Positions 1 through 5,081 of a stretch of DNA of 5,081 bases are shown piece by piece. The DNA is from Syntrophorhabdaceae bacterium (lineage in GTDB: Bacteria; Desulfobacterota; Syntrophorhabdia; Syntrophorhabdales; Syntrophorhabdaceae): assembly GCA_026416315.1 (NCBI GenBank), contig JAOAFK010000154.1, forward strand, positions 1 to 5,081, given 5' to 3'. How positions within the stretch are numbered: position 1 is the first letter of the stretch; every line of letters starts with the position of its first letter. The notes under the pieces are model-generated. The model saw only the letters and a list, made by a program, of their open reading frames with translations. It had not been told where the DNA came from and made no database searches. Both the position numbers and the translations under genes were made by a program.

Positions 1-635
1 CCTACAATTTTGTAAAAGAGGTGGCATCCCACAATGAGCACATACTGTTTGTAGGCACAAAAAAACAGGCTCAAGAGGCAATAAAAGAAGAGGCAATAAG
101 ATGTAAGGCTTTTTATGTGAACGAGAGATGGCTTGGCGGTACCATGACGAATTTTCAAACCATTGAAAAGAGCATAGAAAGACTGAAAAAATATGAAGAG
201 TTAAGACAGAGTGATATATATAAAATGCTACCAAAAAAAGAGGCGATAAGGATTGATAGACAGATTGAAAAACTTGATAAAAATATTGGCGGCATAAAGG
301 GTATGGATAGACTGCCCGGTGTTTTATATGTGGTGGATCCGAAGAAGGAATATATTGCCGTGAAAGAGGCAAAAAAATTGGGGATTCCCACTGTGGGTAT
401 AGTGGATACGAATTGTGACCCCGATGATATAGATTTTGTCATCCCCGGCAACGACGATGCCATAAGGGCAATAAAACTTATAACCATGAAGATAGCCGAT
501 GCAGTCATTGAAGGAAGGGAAATCTATCAGAAAGAATTTCAGGGAAAGGAAGAGATGGTTATAAACGAACCTAAACCTTTTATAGACGAGAGCATTCTTG
601 AATCAAAATACGAAGAGTATTATGACAACGATTAA
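1..635 (+). CDS. rpsB: 30S ribosomal protein S2, 3' part (5' end outside window)
   Basis: S2 is a structural protein of the small ribosomal subunit, bound on the solvent side between head and body, and is needed for S1 to associate. The reading frame is open from base 3 to the TAA at 633-635 and gives 210 residues. Visible family landmarks are ILFVGTKKQAQ near the left end, NERWLGGTMTN, the IGGIKGMDRLP turn, and the C-terminal core IVDTNCDPDDIDFVIPGNDDA. From memory of the E. coli protein, the first visible residue (Tyr) matches about position 54, so some 53 N-terminal residues are missing. The in-frame GTG at 21 is an internal valine, not the start, because homology continues upstream of it. 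The C-terminus is an acidic, Tyr-rich tail. The stop lies 14 bases before tsf, its usual partner. Identification is secure; only the 5' end is unknown. Confidence 0.97.
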   Translation, partial: YNFVKEVASHNEHILFVGTKKQAQEAIKEEAIRCKAFYVNERWLGGTMTNFQTIEKSIERLKKYEELRQSDIYKMLPKKEAIRIDRQIEKLDKNIGGIKGMDRLPGVLYVVDPKKEYIAVKEAKKLGIPTVGIVDTNCDPDDIDFVIPGNDDAIRAIKLITMKIADAVIEGREIYQKEFQGKEEMVINEPKPFIDESILESKYEEYYDND

Positions 636-636
636 T

Positions 637-641
637 GGAGG
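637..641 (+). promoter_or_regulatory. Shine-Dalgarno site of tsf
   Basis: GGAGG lies 8 bases before the ATG at 650. It settles the start of tsf: an earlier in-frame ATG at 635-637 overlaps the rpsB stop (TAATG), but using it would place this site inside the coding region and leave that ATG without a good site of its own. EF-Ts proteins also normally begin as the 650 start does, a few residues before the LVKKLREKTG helix. Confidence 0.85.
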
Positions 642-649
642 AATTTACG

Positions 650-1255
650 ATGGAGATAAGTGCAGAGCTGGTAAAAAAATTAAGAGAAAAGACAGGCGTT
701 GGTTTAATGGATTGTAAAGAGGCATTAAAACATGCGAACGGTGATATGGAAAAGGCCGTGGAATTTTTAAGGGAAAAGGGCCTTGCAAAATTGCAGAAAA
801 GGACTGGAAGGGCTGCCTCTGAAGGTGTTATTGCATCATATATTCATACTGGCGGTAAAATAGGTGTTCTTGTTGAGATAAACTGCGAAACAGATTTTGC
901 TGCCAATTCAAAAGATTTTCAGAATTTTGCAAAGGATATTGCCATGCAGATTGCTGCTGCAAGCCCTCTGTATGTCCAGAGGGAGAATGTTCCAGAAGAT
1001 GTGAAGGAAAAAGAGAAAAATATTTACAGGCGCCAGGCAATGGATGCAGGAAAACCTGAAAAGATATTGGATAAGATTGCTGAAGGCAAAATGGAAAAAT
1101 TTTTTCAGGAAGTATGCCTTATGGAACAATCTTTTATAAAAAACCCTGATATCACAGTAAAACAGCTTTTAGAGGAGCTTGCAGCAAAGATAGGGGAAAA
1201 TATAGTCATAAGGAGATTTGTGAGATTTCAATTGGGAGAAACACAGGAAGGCTGA
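650..1255 (+). CDS. tsf: Elongation factor Ts, short form
   Basis: EF-Ts is the cytoplasmic nucleotide-exchange factor that drives GDP off EF-Tu. The product is 201 residues. The N-terminal UBA-like domain is at about 1-50, with the signature LREKTGVGLMDCKEAL (11-26). The exchange core holds the TDF motif at T81-D82-F83, whose Asp-Phe pair is known from E. coli to intrude near the EF-Tu nucleotide and magnesium site. The C-terminal part carries GKPEKI, an EGKMEKF stretch, and IGENIVIRRFVRF. E. coli EF-Ts has about 283 residues. The shorter length here matches the compact form with one core subdomain, as in Thermus, and is complete rather than truncated. It follows rpsB by 14 bases with no terminator-like hairpin between them, so the two are probably co-transcribed. 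An alternative start at 635 would add five residues (MEEFT) but is less likely. Confidence 0.97.
   Translation: MEISAELVKKLREKTGVGLMDCKEALKHANGDMEKAVEFLREKGLAKLQKRTGRAASEGVIASYIHTGGKIGVLVEINCETDFAANSKDFQNFAKDIAMQIAAASPLYVQRENVPEDVKEKEKNIYRRQAMDAGKPEKILDKIAEGKMEKFFQEVCLMEQSFIKNPDITVKQLLEELAAKIGENIVIRRFVRFQLGETQEG
1245..1251 (+). promoter_or_regulatory. Shine-Dalgarno site of pyrH
   Basis: AGGAAGG lies within the last codons of tsf, 10 bases before the pyrH ATG at 1262. The spacing is slightly long but usable. A second purine stretch, GAAGAG at 1254-1259, is too close to the ATG to be the main site. Confidence 0.6.
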
Positions 1256-1261
1256 AGAGAT

Positions 1262-1975
1262 ATGCTATACAGTCGCATACTATTAAAATTAAGCGGCGAG
1301 GCCTTAATGGGCAGATTCAGCTTCGGTATAGACCCGGAAACTATTAAAGGGATCTGCGCACAGATCAAGGAGATAAAAGAATTAGGTGTAGAAATTGGAA
1401 TTGTCGTAGGTGGTGGTAATATTTATAGAGGCTTACGGGCAGAGGCCCAGGGGATAAACAGAGTTACTGGTGATTATATGGGAATGCTTGCAACGGTATT
1501 TAATTCCATTGCCTTACAGAATATCCTTGAAAATTCAGGGATTGAAACAAGGGTTTTATCTGCCCTGTATATAGATAAGATTACTGAATCATATTCGGTA
1601 AGAAAGGCTAAAGATTACCTTGAAAGGGGAATGATAGTAATCTTTGCTTCTGGCACTGGAAACCCGTATTTTACAACGGATACAACGGCTGCATTAAGGG
1701 GGATTGAGACCTCCTGTAATGTCCTTCTTAAGGCCACCAAAGTGGATGGGATCTATGACAAAGACCCTGTTGGAAACCCAGACGCAAAATTCTATAAAAA
1801 AATCACTTATAAGGAATACCTCGAAAAGAATCTAAAGGTTATGGATGCAACAGCCATAACCTTGTGCATGGAAAATAGATTACCTGTTATTGTGTTTAAC
1901 ATAAAAGGTAAAAACAATCTTAAAAGAATAATCCTCGGTGAGGATGTGGGAACCACAATAAGGGAGGTTATATGA
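1262..1975 (+). CDS. pyrH: Uridylate kinase (UMP kinase)
   Basis: This cytoplasmic enzyme phosphorylates UMP to UDP with ATP, the step that opens pyrimidine nucleotides to RNA, DNA and UDP-sugar synthesis. It belongs to the amino-acid kinase fold and works as a hexamer; bacterial forms are usually inhibited by UTP and activated by GTP. The 237-residue length is normal. Visible motifs are the phosphate-binding KLSGEAL (K9-L15), the glycine loop VVGGGNIYRG (48-57), VTGDYMGMLAT (68-78) with the conserved Asp71, GTGNPYFTTDTTAALRG (131-147) with Asp140, and KATKVDGIYDKDP (157-169) in the nucleotide-binding part. VMDATAITL follows near the C-terminus. All expected active-site residues appear present. 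It starts 6 bases after tsf, and its stop overlaps the start of frr. Nothing unusual is seen. Confidence 0.97.
   Translation: MLYSRILLKLSGEALMGRFSFGIDPETIKGICAQIKEIKELGVEIGIVVGGGNIYRGLRAEAQGINRVTGDYMGMLATVFNSIALQNILENSGIETRVLSALYIDKITESYSVRKAKDYLERGMIVIFASGTGNPYFTTDTTAALRGIETSCNVLLKATKVDGIYDKDPVGNPDAKFYKKITYKEYLEKNLKVMDATAITLCMENRLPVIVFNIKGKNNLKRIILGEDVGTTIREVI
1962..1967 (+). promoter_or_regulatory. Shine-Dalgarno site of frr inside the end of pyrH
   Basis: GGGAGG ends 4 bases before the frr ATG at 1972, within the last pyrH codons. The frr start and the pyrH stop share ATGA (1972-1975). A strong but tightly spaced site plus a 4-base overlap is the usual arrangement for translational coupling, so ribosomes finishing pyrH probably help load frr. 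Confidence 0.75.
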
Positions 1976-2529
1976 AAAACGAGATTGCGACAGAGCTTGA
2001 GGAAAAACTAAAAAAAAGCCTTTCAAGTTTAAAAAAAGACCTGTCAAGATTGAGAACAGGTGTTGCCTCGATTTCCTTACTGGATGACATCAAAATAAAT
2101 TACTACAATCAACCTACCCCTATAAACCAGGTGGCTACAATTGGGGTGCCTGACAGTAGAACAATTACCATTCAGCCATGGGACAATTCAGTGGTGGGAG
2201 AGATAGAGAAGGCAATACAGAAATCCGATTTAGGGGTAAACCCTATATCAGATGGAAAAACCATAAGACTTGTTTTTCCAAAGCTTACTGAAGAAAGGCG
2301 TAGGGAACTCACAAAGCTCGGCGGAAAGATGTTAGAAAACACAAAGGTGGCCATGAGAAACATAAGAAGGGATATAAATGAAAAGATAAAAAAGATGGAA
2401 AAGGATAAACTTCTATCTAAAGACGATGCCCATAGAGAACAGGAAGGGGTCCAGAAATTAACAGATAAATACATTGAAATGGCTGAAAAACTATATAAGG
2501 AAAAAGAAAAGGAGATAATGGAGCTATAG
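1972..2529 (+). CDS. frr: Ribosome recycling factor
   Basis: RRF acts with EF-G to split the post-termination ribosome and release mRNA and tRNA. The product is 185 residues, the same length as E. coli RRF, so positions can be compared directly. Domain I, the three-helix bundle, is built from about residues 1-30 and 105-185. Domain II is the insert at about 31-104, containing YYNQPTPINQVATIGVPDSRT and SDLGVNPISDGKTIR. The motif LTEERRRELTK begins the second helix, and RNIRRD keeps the two arginines (R129 and R132) that contact 23S rRNA; R132 is known to be critical. The C-terminal helix contains VQKLTD and ends in a charged segment. One oddity is Val31 in RTGVAS, where nearly all RRFs I recall have Arg in RTGRA. 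The gene overlaps pyrH by 4 bases and ends 6 bases before uppS. Confidence 0.97.
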   Translation: MKNEIATELEEKLKKSLSSLKKDLSRLRTGVASISLLDDIKINYYNQPTPINQVATIGVPDSRTITIQPWDNSVVGEIEKAIQKSDLGVNPISDGKTIRLVFPKLTEERRRELTKLGGKMLENTKVAMRNIRRDINEKIKKMEKDKLLSKDDAHREQEGVQKLTDKYIEMAEKLYKEKEKEIMEL

Positions 2530-2535
2530 AATTTA

Positions 2536-3255
2536 ATGGATACAGATGAAATAAAAAATTTACCCGTCCATGTGGCGATAATAATGGACGGAAACGGTAG
2601 ATGGGCAAGGCAGAGAAACCTACCGAGGGTAGAAGGCCATCTCGTAGGCATGGAATCTGTAAGGGATGTTGTGACTACCACACGAAAACTAAACATACCT
2701 TATCTGACATTATATGCCTTTTCAAAGGAAAATTGGACAAGGCCAAAAGAAGAGGTGAAAAGACTCCTTGAAATACTGGAAATATATTTAGAAAGGGAAT
2801 TACCCCTCATGATGGAAAATGGCATAAGGCTCAATATACTTGGCGACATCAGAGATTTTCCCAAAAGGATTCAGAGAAAATTACAGGAAACAATGGAAAA
2901 AACCAAAAGAAATAAAGATATGTGGTTGAACATAGCCTTAAGTTACAGTGCAAGAAAAGAGATCCTTCAGGCAGCAAAGACATTAGCCGAAGATTACAGA
3001 AGGGGCTCTATAAAGAGGATAAATGAAAGAGTATTTGAAAGATACCTCTGGACAAGTGGAATGCCTGACCCTGACCTTTTGATAAGAACCAGTGGAGAAA
3101 TGAGAATAAGTAATTTTCTCCTCTGGCAAATCGCATATACAGAGCTCTATGTCACAGAAATACTCTGGCCTGATTTTAGAAAAGAGGCATACATGGAGGC
3201 TCTAAAAGAGTATTCAAGGCGTGATAGAAGATTCGGAAGAGTAAAGGAAGCGTGA
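2536..3255 (+). CDS. uppS: Undecaprenyl diphosphate synthase (cis-prenyltransferase)
   Basis: UppS adds IPP units in cis to farnesyl diphosphate to make undecaprenyl diphosphate, the lipid carrier for peptidoglycan and other envelope polymers. The 239-residue length is normal. Region I, HVAIIMDGNGRWA (12-24), holds Asp18 and the diphosphate-binding Gly-Asn-Gly-Arg. His35 follows in EGH. SKENWTRP (63-70) is the flexible IPP/FPP loop. LNILGD (99-104) comes next. The C-terminal RTSGEMRISNFLLWQ (184-198) has Glu188 and the Arg-x-Ser for IPP binding, followed by WPDF (211-214). A deviation is SYSAR (136-140), where the usual form is NYGGR or close to it. ATG 2536 is the only sensible start: a TAG lies just upstream in frame, and the next Met is inside the active-site motif. 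Its best ribosome site, GGAG at 2520-2523, is 12 bases away and weak, so coupling to frr is likely. Confidence 0.96.
   Translation: MDTDEIKNLPVHVAIIMDGNGRWARQRNLPRVEGHLVGMESVRDVVTTTRKLNIPYLTLYAFSKENWTRPKEEVKRLLEILEIYLERELPLMMENGIRLNILGDIRDFPKRIQRKLQETMEKTKRNKDMWLNIALSYSARKEILQAAKTLAEDYRRGSIKRINERVFERYLWTSGMPDPDLLIRTSGEMRISNFLLWQIAYTELYVTEILWPDFRKEAYMEALKEYSRRDRRFGRVKEA
3244..3250 (+). promoter_or_regulatory. Shine-Dalgarno site of cdsA supporting a GTG start
   Basis: AAGGAAG at the end of uppS lies 5 bases before GTG 3256. The uppS TGA (3253-3255) directly precedes that GTG, so stop and start abut. This supports the GTG as the true start and suggests re-initiation by ribosomes leaving uppS. 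Confidence 0.7.
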
Positions 3256-4053
3256 GTGGGAGAGCTAAAAAAAAGGGTTATTGCAGGACTGTGTCTTGGC
3301 CCATTCATTTTTATTTTATTCTACCTTTTGCCAGATAAATTTCTATTTGTTTTTCTCGCAATTATTTCTTTTTTAGCAACCATCGAAACAGTGAATTTAG
3401 CAATGGCAAAGGAAAGGGTCTTTATAGGTATATGTGTTCTTATCTCCTTTTTTTCACTGTATGGAGGTAATTACAGCATTTTTGTAATATGGGTTATGTG
3501 TTCTATCTTTTTATATTTTACCTTAAAGGCATTTGTTTCAAAAAATTATGCATCTAATGTATACATTGATATAGCAAGGGGTATGATTGCTATCATATTC
3601 AGCGAAATCTTTATTGTAATCCCCCTTGTGCATTTTTATTTTTTGAGAAAGCTCAATGTATTTTTCCCTTTGATTACACTGTTTGCAATATGGGCAAGCG
3701 ATACAGTAGCATATTTTTTTGGAAAGGGTTTCGGTAGAAGGGCATTAATCCCCCGTATCAGCCCCAAGAAAACCATCGAGGGATTATTCGGTGCTGTAGC
3801 GGGAAGTATAGTAGTAATTTTATCAACAATAAAGATTACAGGATTTGGAATATTAGAATCCATATCTGTGGGGGCTGCGATGGGACTTTTGGGACAGATG
3901 GGTGATATATTTGAGTCCACATGGAAGAGGTTATGTGAGGTAAAGGATTCATCAGGGCTTATCCCTGGTCATGGTGGGATTCTCGATAGGCTTGACAGCT
4001 TTATCTTTACAACACCTTTTTTGTATCATTACATTGCGGGTTTTAAAATTTAG
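3256..4053 (+). CDS. cdsA: Phosphatidate cytidylyltransferase (CDP-diacylglycerol synthase)
   Basis: CdsA is an inner-membrane enzyme that converts phosphatidic acid and CTP to CDP-diacylglycerol, the precursor of all major bacterial phospholipids. The product is 265 residues, normal for the family, and starts at GTG. After a short basic N-terminus (KKR) there are about eight hydrophobic segments by eye, roughly at 10-25, 28-50, 56-70, 74-92, 108-127, 135-155, 174-192 and 200-217. Conserved polar motifs are SDTVAYFFGKGFGR (148-161), then RISPKKTIEG (167-176). The C-terminal family signature at 221-247 contains KR, KD, PGHGG and DRLD. The metal-binding acidic residues in these motifs are present. 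The one departure is Trp223 (STWKR), where the family usually has a smaller aliphatic residue or Phe. It sits between uppS and dxr, a common bacterial order. Confidence 0.96.
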   Translation: MGELKKRVIAGLCLGPFIFILFYLLPDKFLFVFLAIISFLATIETVNLAMAKERVFIGICVLISFFSLYGGNYSIFVIWVMCSIFLYFTLKAFVSKNYASNVYIDIARGMIAIIFSEIFIVIPLVHFYFLRKLNVFFPLITLFAIWASDTVAYFFGKGFGRRALIPRISPKKTIEGLFGAVAGSIVVILSTIKITGFGILESISVGAAMGLLGQMGDIFESTWKRLCEVKDSSGLIPGHGGILDRLDSFIFTTPFLYHYIAGFKI

Positions 4054-4083
4054 ACATTGAATATTTTTTGAGGTAGAGACAAA
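4054..4083 (+). other. Short cdsA-dxr spacer with dxr ribosome-binding site
   Basis: This 30-base spacer is the longest non-coding stretch in the window. It is AT-rich, with a run of six T (4064-4069), and contains GAGGT at 4070-4074, placed 9 bases before TTG 4084. No hairpin precedes the T run, so I do not call a terminator. No convincing -35/-10 pair is seen. Confidence 0.6.
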
Positions 4084-5081
4084 TTGAAAAGGAAGGTCTT
4101 AATTTTAGGCTCAACGGGTTCAATAGGCAGGTCCGCCCTTGATGTAATAGACAGTCAGAGGGATAGTTTTGAAGTGCATGGTCTTGTATGTAGAGAAAAT
4201 ATTGAACTTTTAAACAGACAAATTCAGGCATTCAAACCAAAATTTGTTTGCATTTTTAATAAAGAACAAAAAAGGAAAGTATTGATTGATAAAAAGAGGC
4301 TCCTTTTTGGTATTGAAGGGATTTTAGAATTGATAAATACTGATGTGGATATTGTGCTCAATGCCCTGCCTGGAAGCGTGGGTCTTAACCCTACCATTGA
4401 AGCCTTAAAGGCAAATAAGGTCCTTGCCCTTGCCAACAAGGAAAGCCTTGTGATGGCCGGAAGAATGGTAATGGATATGTTGAAAAAATATTCATCCCTA
4501 TTGATACCTGTGGACAGTGAACATTCTGCCTTATATCATTTAATGAAAAATATTGAACCATCTTGGATTGAATCCATAACCATTACTGCCTCAGGGGGTC
4601 CTTTCAGGAAACATAAAAAAAAGGCATTAGAAACTGTAAGTGTTGAGGAGGCAATGAACCATCCTACATGGAAGATGGGGAAAAAGGTTACCCTTGACTC
4701 CGCAACCCTTATGAACAAAGGGTTTGAAGTGATAGAGGCAAAGTGGTTGTTTGGCATAACCCATGAAAAAATAAAGGTAATAATTCATCCTGAAAGCATA
4801 ATACATGGTATGGTGGAATTTATTGACGGTTCTTTTACTGCCTATATCTCATATCCTGATATGAGATTACCCATATCATATGCCCTGAACGAAGGCAGCG
4901 TTAAAGAACTTCATTTCAGAAAACTAAAATTAGAGGAACTAAAGAGATTGACATTTTACCCACCAGATTTTGTGAGGTTTCCAGCTTTAAAACTCGCATA
5001 TGATGCCTTAAGCGAAGGCGATTCAGCCCTTGTGGTTTTAAACAGTGCAAGCGAGGTGGCATCATATGCATTCATTGAAGG
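4084..5081 (+). CDS. dxr: 1-deoxy-D-xylulose 5-phosphate reductoisomerase, 5' part (3' end outside window)
   Basis: DXR converts DXP to 2-C-methyl-D-erythritol 4-phosphate with NADPH and a divalent metal, the committed step of the MEP isoprenoid pathway in the cytoplasm. The window holds 332 codons of an expected 380-400. The start is TTG 4084: an in-frame TGA at 4069-4071 blocks any upstream start, and KVLILGSTGSIG follows at once, as expected for this N-terminus. The NADPH motif is GSTGSIG (9-15). LANKESLV (116-123) follows. Metal ligands are Asp144, Glu146 and Glu215. Substrate contacts include Ser170 (SGGPF), His193, Trp196, Ser206, Asn211 and Lys212, and Met198 lies in the active-site loop; all match the E. 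coli positions from memory. Oddities are NALPGSVGL (93-101) for the usual AIVGAAGL-like loop and NSASE (320-324) for NAANE. It was easily missed because it lacks ATG and runs off the edge. Confidence 0.96.
   Translation, partial: MKRKVLILGSTGSIGRSALDVIDSQRDSFEVHGLVCRENIELLNRQIQAFKPKFVCIFNKEQKRKVLIDKKRLLFGIEGILELINTDVDIVLNALPGSVGLNPTIEALKANKVLALANKESLVMAGRMVMDMLKKYSSLLIPVDSEHSALYHLMKNIEPSWIESITITASGGPFRKHKKKALETVSVEEAMNHPTWKMGKKVTLDSATLMNKGFEVIEAKWLFGITHEKIKVIIHPESIIHGMVEFIDGSFTAYISYPDMRLPISYALNEGSVKELHFRKLKLEELKRLTFYPPDFVRFPALKLAYDALSEGDSALVVLNSASEVASYAFIE
4846..4867 (+). repeat. Perfect 10-bp inverted repeat inside dxr
   Basis: The left arm ATCTCATATC (4846-4855) and right arm GATATGAGAT (4858-4867) are exact reverse complements separated by CT. 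In RNA this could fold as a 9-bp stem with a CCUG loop once the innermost pair opens. It encodes ISYPDMR, part of the conserved PDMR stretch of DXR, so coding constraint fixes part of it. No T run follows, so it is not an intrinsic terminator. Confidence 0.55.

Noticed and set aside
21..23. GTG as the start of rpsB
   Set aside because: The frame stays open to base 3 and the residues before it still fit S2, so this is an internal valine; the true start is left of the window.
155..508. A 117-codon open frame on the minus strand inside rpsB
   Set aside because: It is a hydrophobic, Ser/Phe-rich mirror of conserved S2 coding sequence, with no family motif or independent context.
964..983. Hairpin CCCTCTG/CAGAGGG with a 6-base loop inside tsf
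   Set aside because: A 7-bp stem of this kind is expected about once or twice by chance in 5 kb, it lies mid-gene, and no T run follows, so it is not a terminator.
2010..2037. Two A-runs (8 and 7 bases) early in frr, and another A8 at 3267-3274 in cdsA, as possible slippage sites
   Set aside because: They are simple lysine codons in AT-rich genes with intact frames; nothing suggests a functional shifted product.
2039..2061. Inverted repeat ACCTGT/ACAGGT with an 11-base loop in frr
   Set aside because: Six-base arms with a long loop are common by chance and lie in conserved coding sequence.
2172..2696. A 174-codon open frame on the minus strand across frr and uppS
   Set aside because: It lies antisense to two clearly conserved genes, its product is Ser/Phe-rich low-complexity sequence with no recognisable motif, and such frames are expected opposite lysine- and glutamate-rich coding DNA.
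4034..4062. Possible promoter for dxr (TTGCGG, 17-base gap, TTGAAT)
   Set aside because: Only 3 of 6 and 4 of 6 bases match the sigma-70 consensus, which is expected by chance in AT-rich DNA; read-through from cdsA is enough to explain expression.
4617..4623. A AAA AAG heptamer in the dxr frame, like the dnaX frameshift site
   Set aside because: A -1 shift would give a short dead-end product at a TGA about eight codons later inside the catalytic domain. I see no upstream stimulator or clear downstream hairpin, and A runs are frequent in this AT-rich sequence.
4948..4953. TTGACA, a perfect -35-like hexamer in dxr
   Set aside because: No -10-like sequence occurs at 16-18 bases downstream, and the site is inside conserved coding sequence.

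Overview
This window is one tightly packed, single-strand housekeeping cluster in the order rpsB-tsf-pyrH-frr-uppS-cdsA-dxr, all on the + strand. The first gene (ribosomal protein S2) is cut by the left edge and the last (DXP reductoisomerase) by the right edge. The five genes between them are complete and show no frameshift. The longest gap between coding regions is 30 bases. There is no tRNA, rRNA, CRISPR array, mobile element or clear terminator.

Organism: a bacterium, probably Gram-negative and from a Desulfobacterota- or Nitrospirota-like lineage. This is an inference, held with low confidence. It rests on the gene order, a compact EF-Ts of about 200 residues with a phrase typical of those groups (GGKIGVLVEINCETDF), base composition of roughly 40% GC judged by eye on sample rows, and codon use in which arginine is mostly AGA/AGG and ATA isoleucine is common. 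No gene stands out from its neighbours in codon use, so nothing suggests recent transfer.

Layout: 1-635 rpsB (3' part); 650-1255 tsf; 1262-1975 pyrH; 1972-2529 frr, overlapping pyrH by 4 bases; 2536-3255 uppS; 3256-4053 cdsA, with a GTG start directly after the uppS stop; 4084-5081 dxr, with a TTG start and an open 3' end. Short gaps, an ATGA overlap and abutting stop/start codons point to one polycistronic unit with translational coupling. The promoter must lie left of the window.

How the genes work together: rpsB, tsf and frr serve translation (small subunit, EF-Tu recycling, ribosome recycling). pyrH makes UDP for RNA and for sugar-nucleotide synthesis. dxr commits carbon to the MEP isoprenoid pathway, whose IPP and FPP are used by UppS to make the undecaprenyl carrier of cell-wall synthesis. 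CdsA makes CDP-diacylglycerol for phospholipids. The cluster therefore links protein synthesis with envelope growth.

I found no undescribed system here. What deserves a second look is small: substitutions at usually conserved motif positions in RRF, UppS, CdsA and DXR with the catalytic residues kept, a perfect 10-bp inverted repeat inside dxr, and non-ATG starts for cdsA and dxr.
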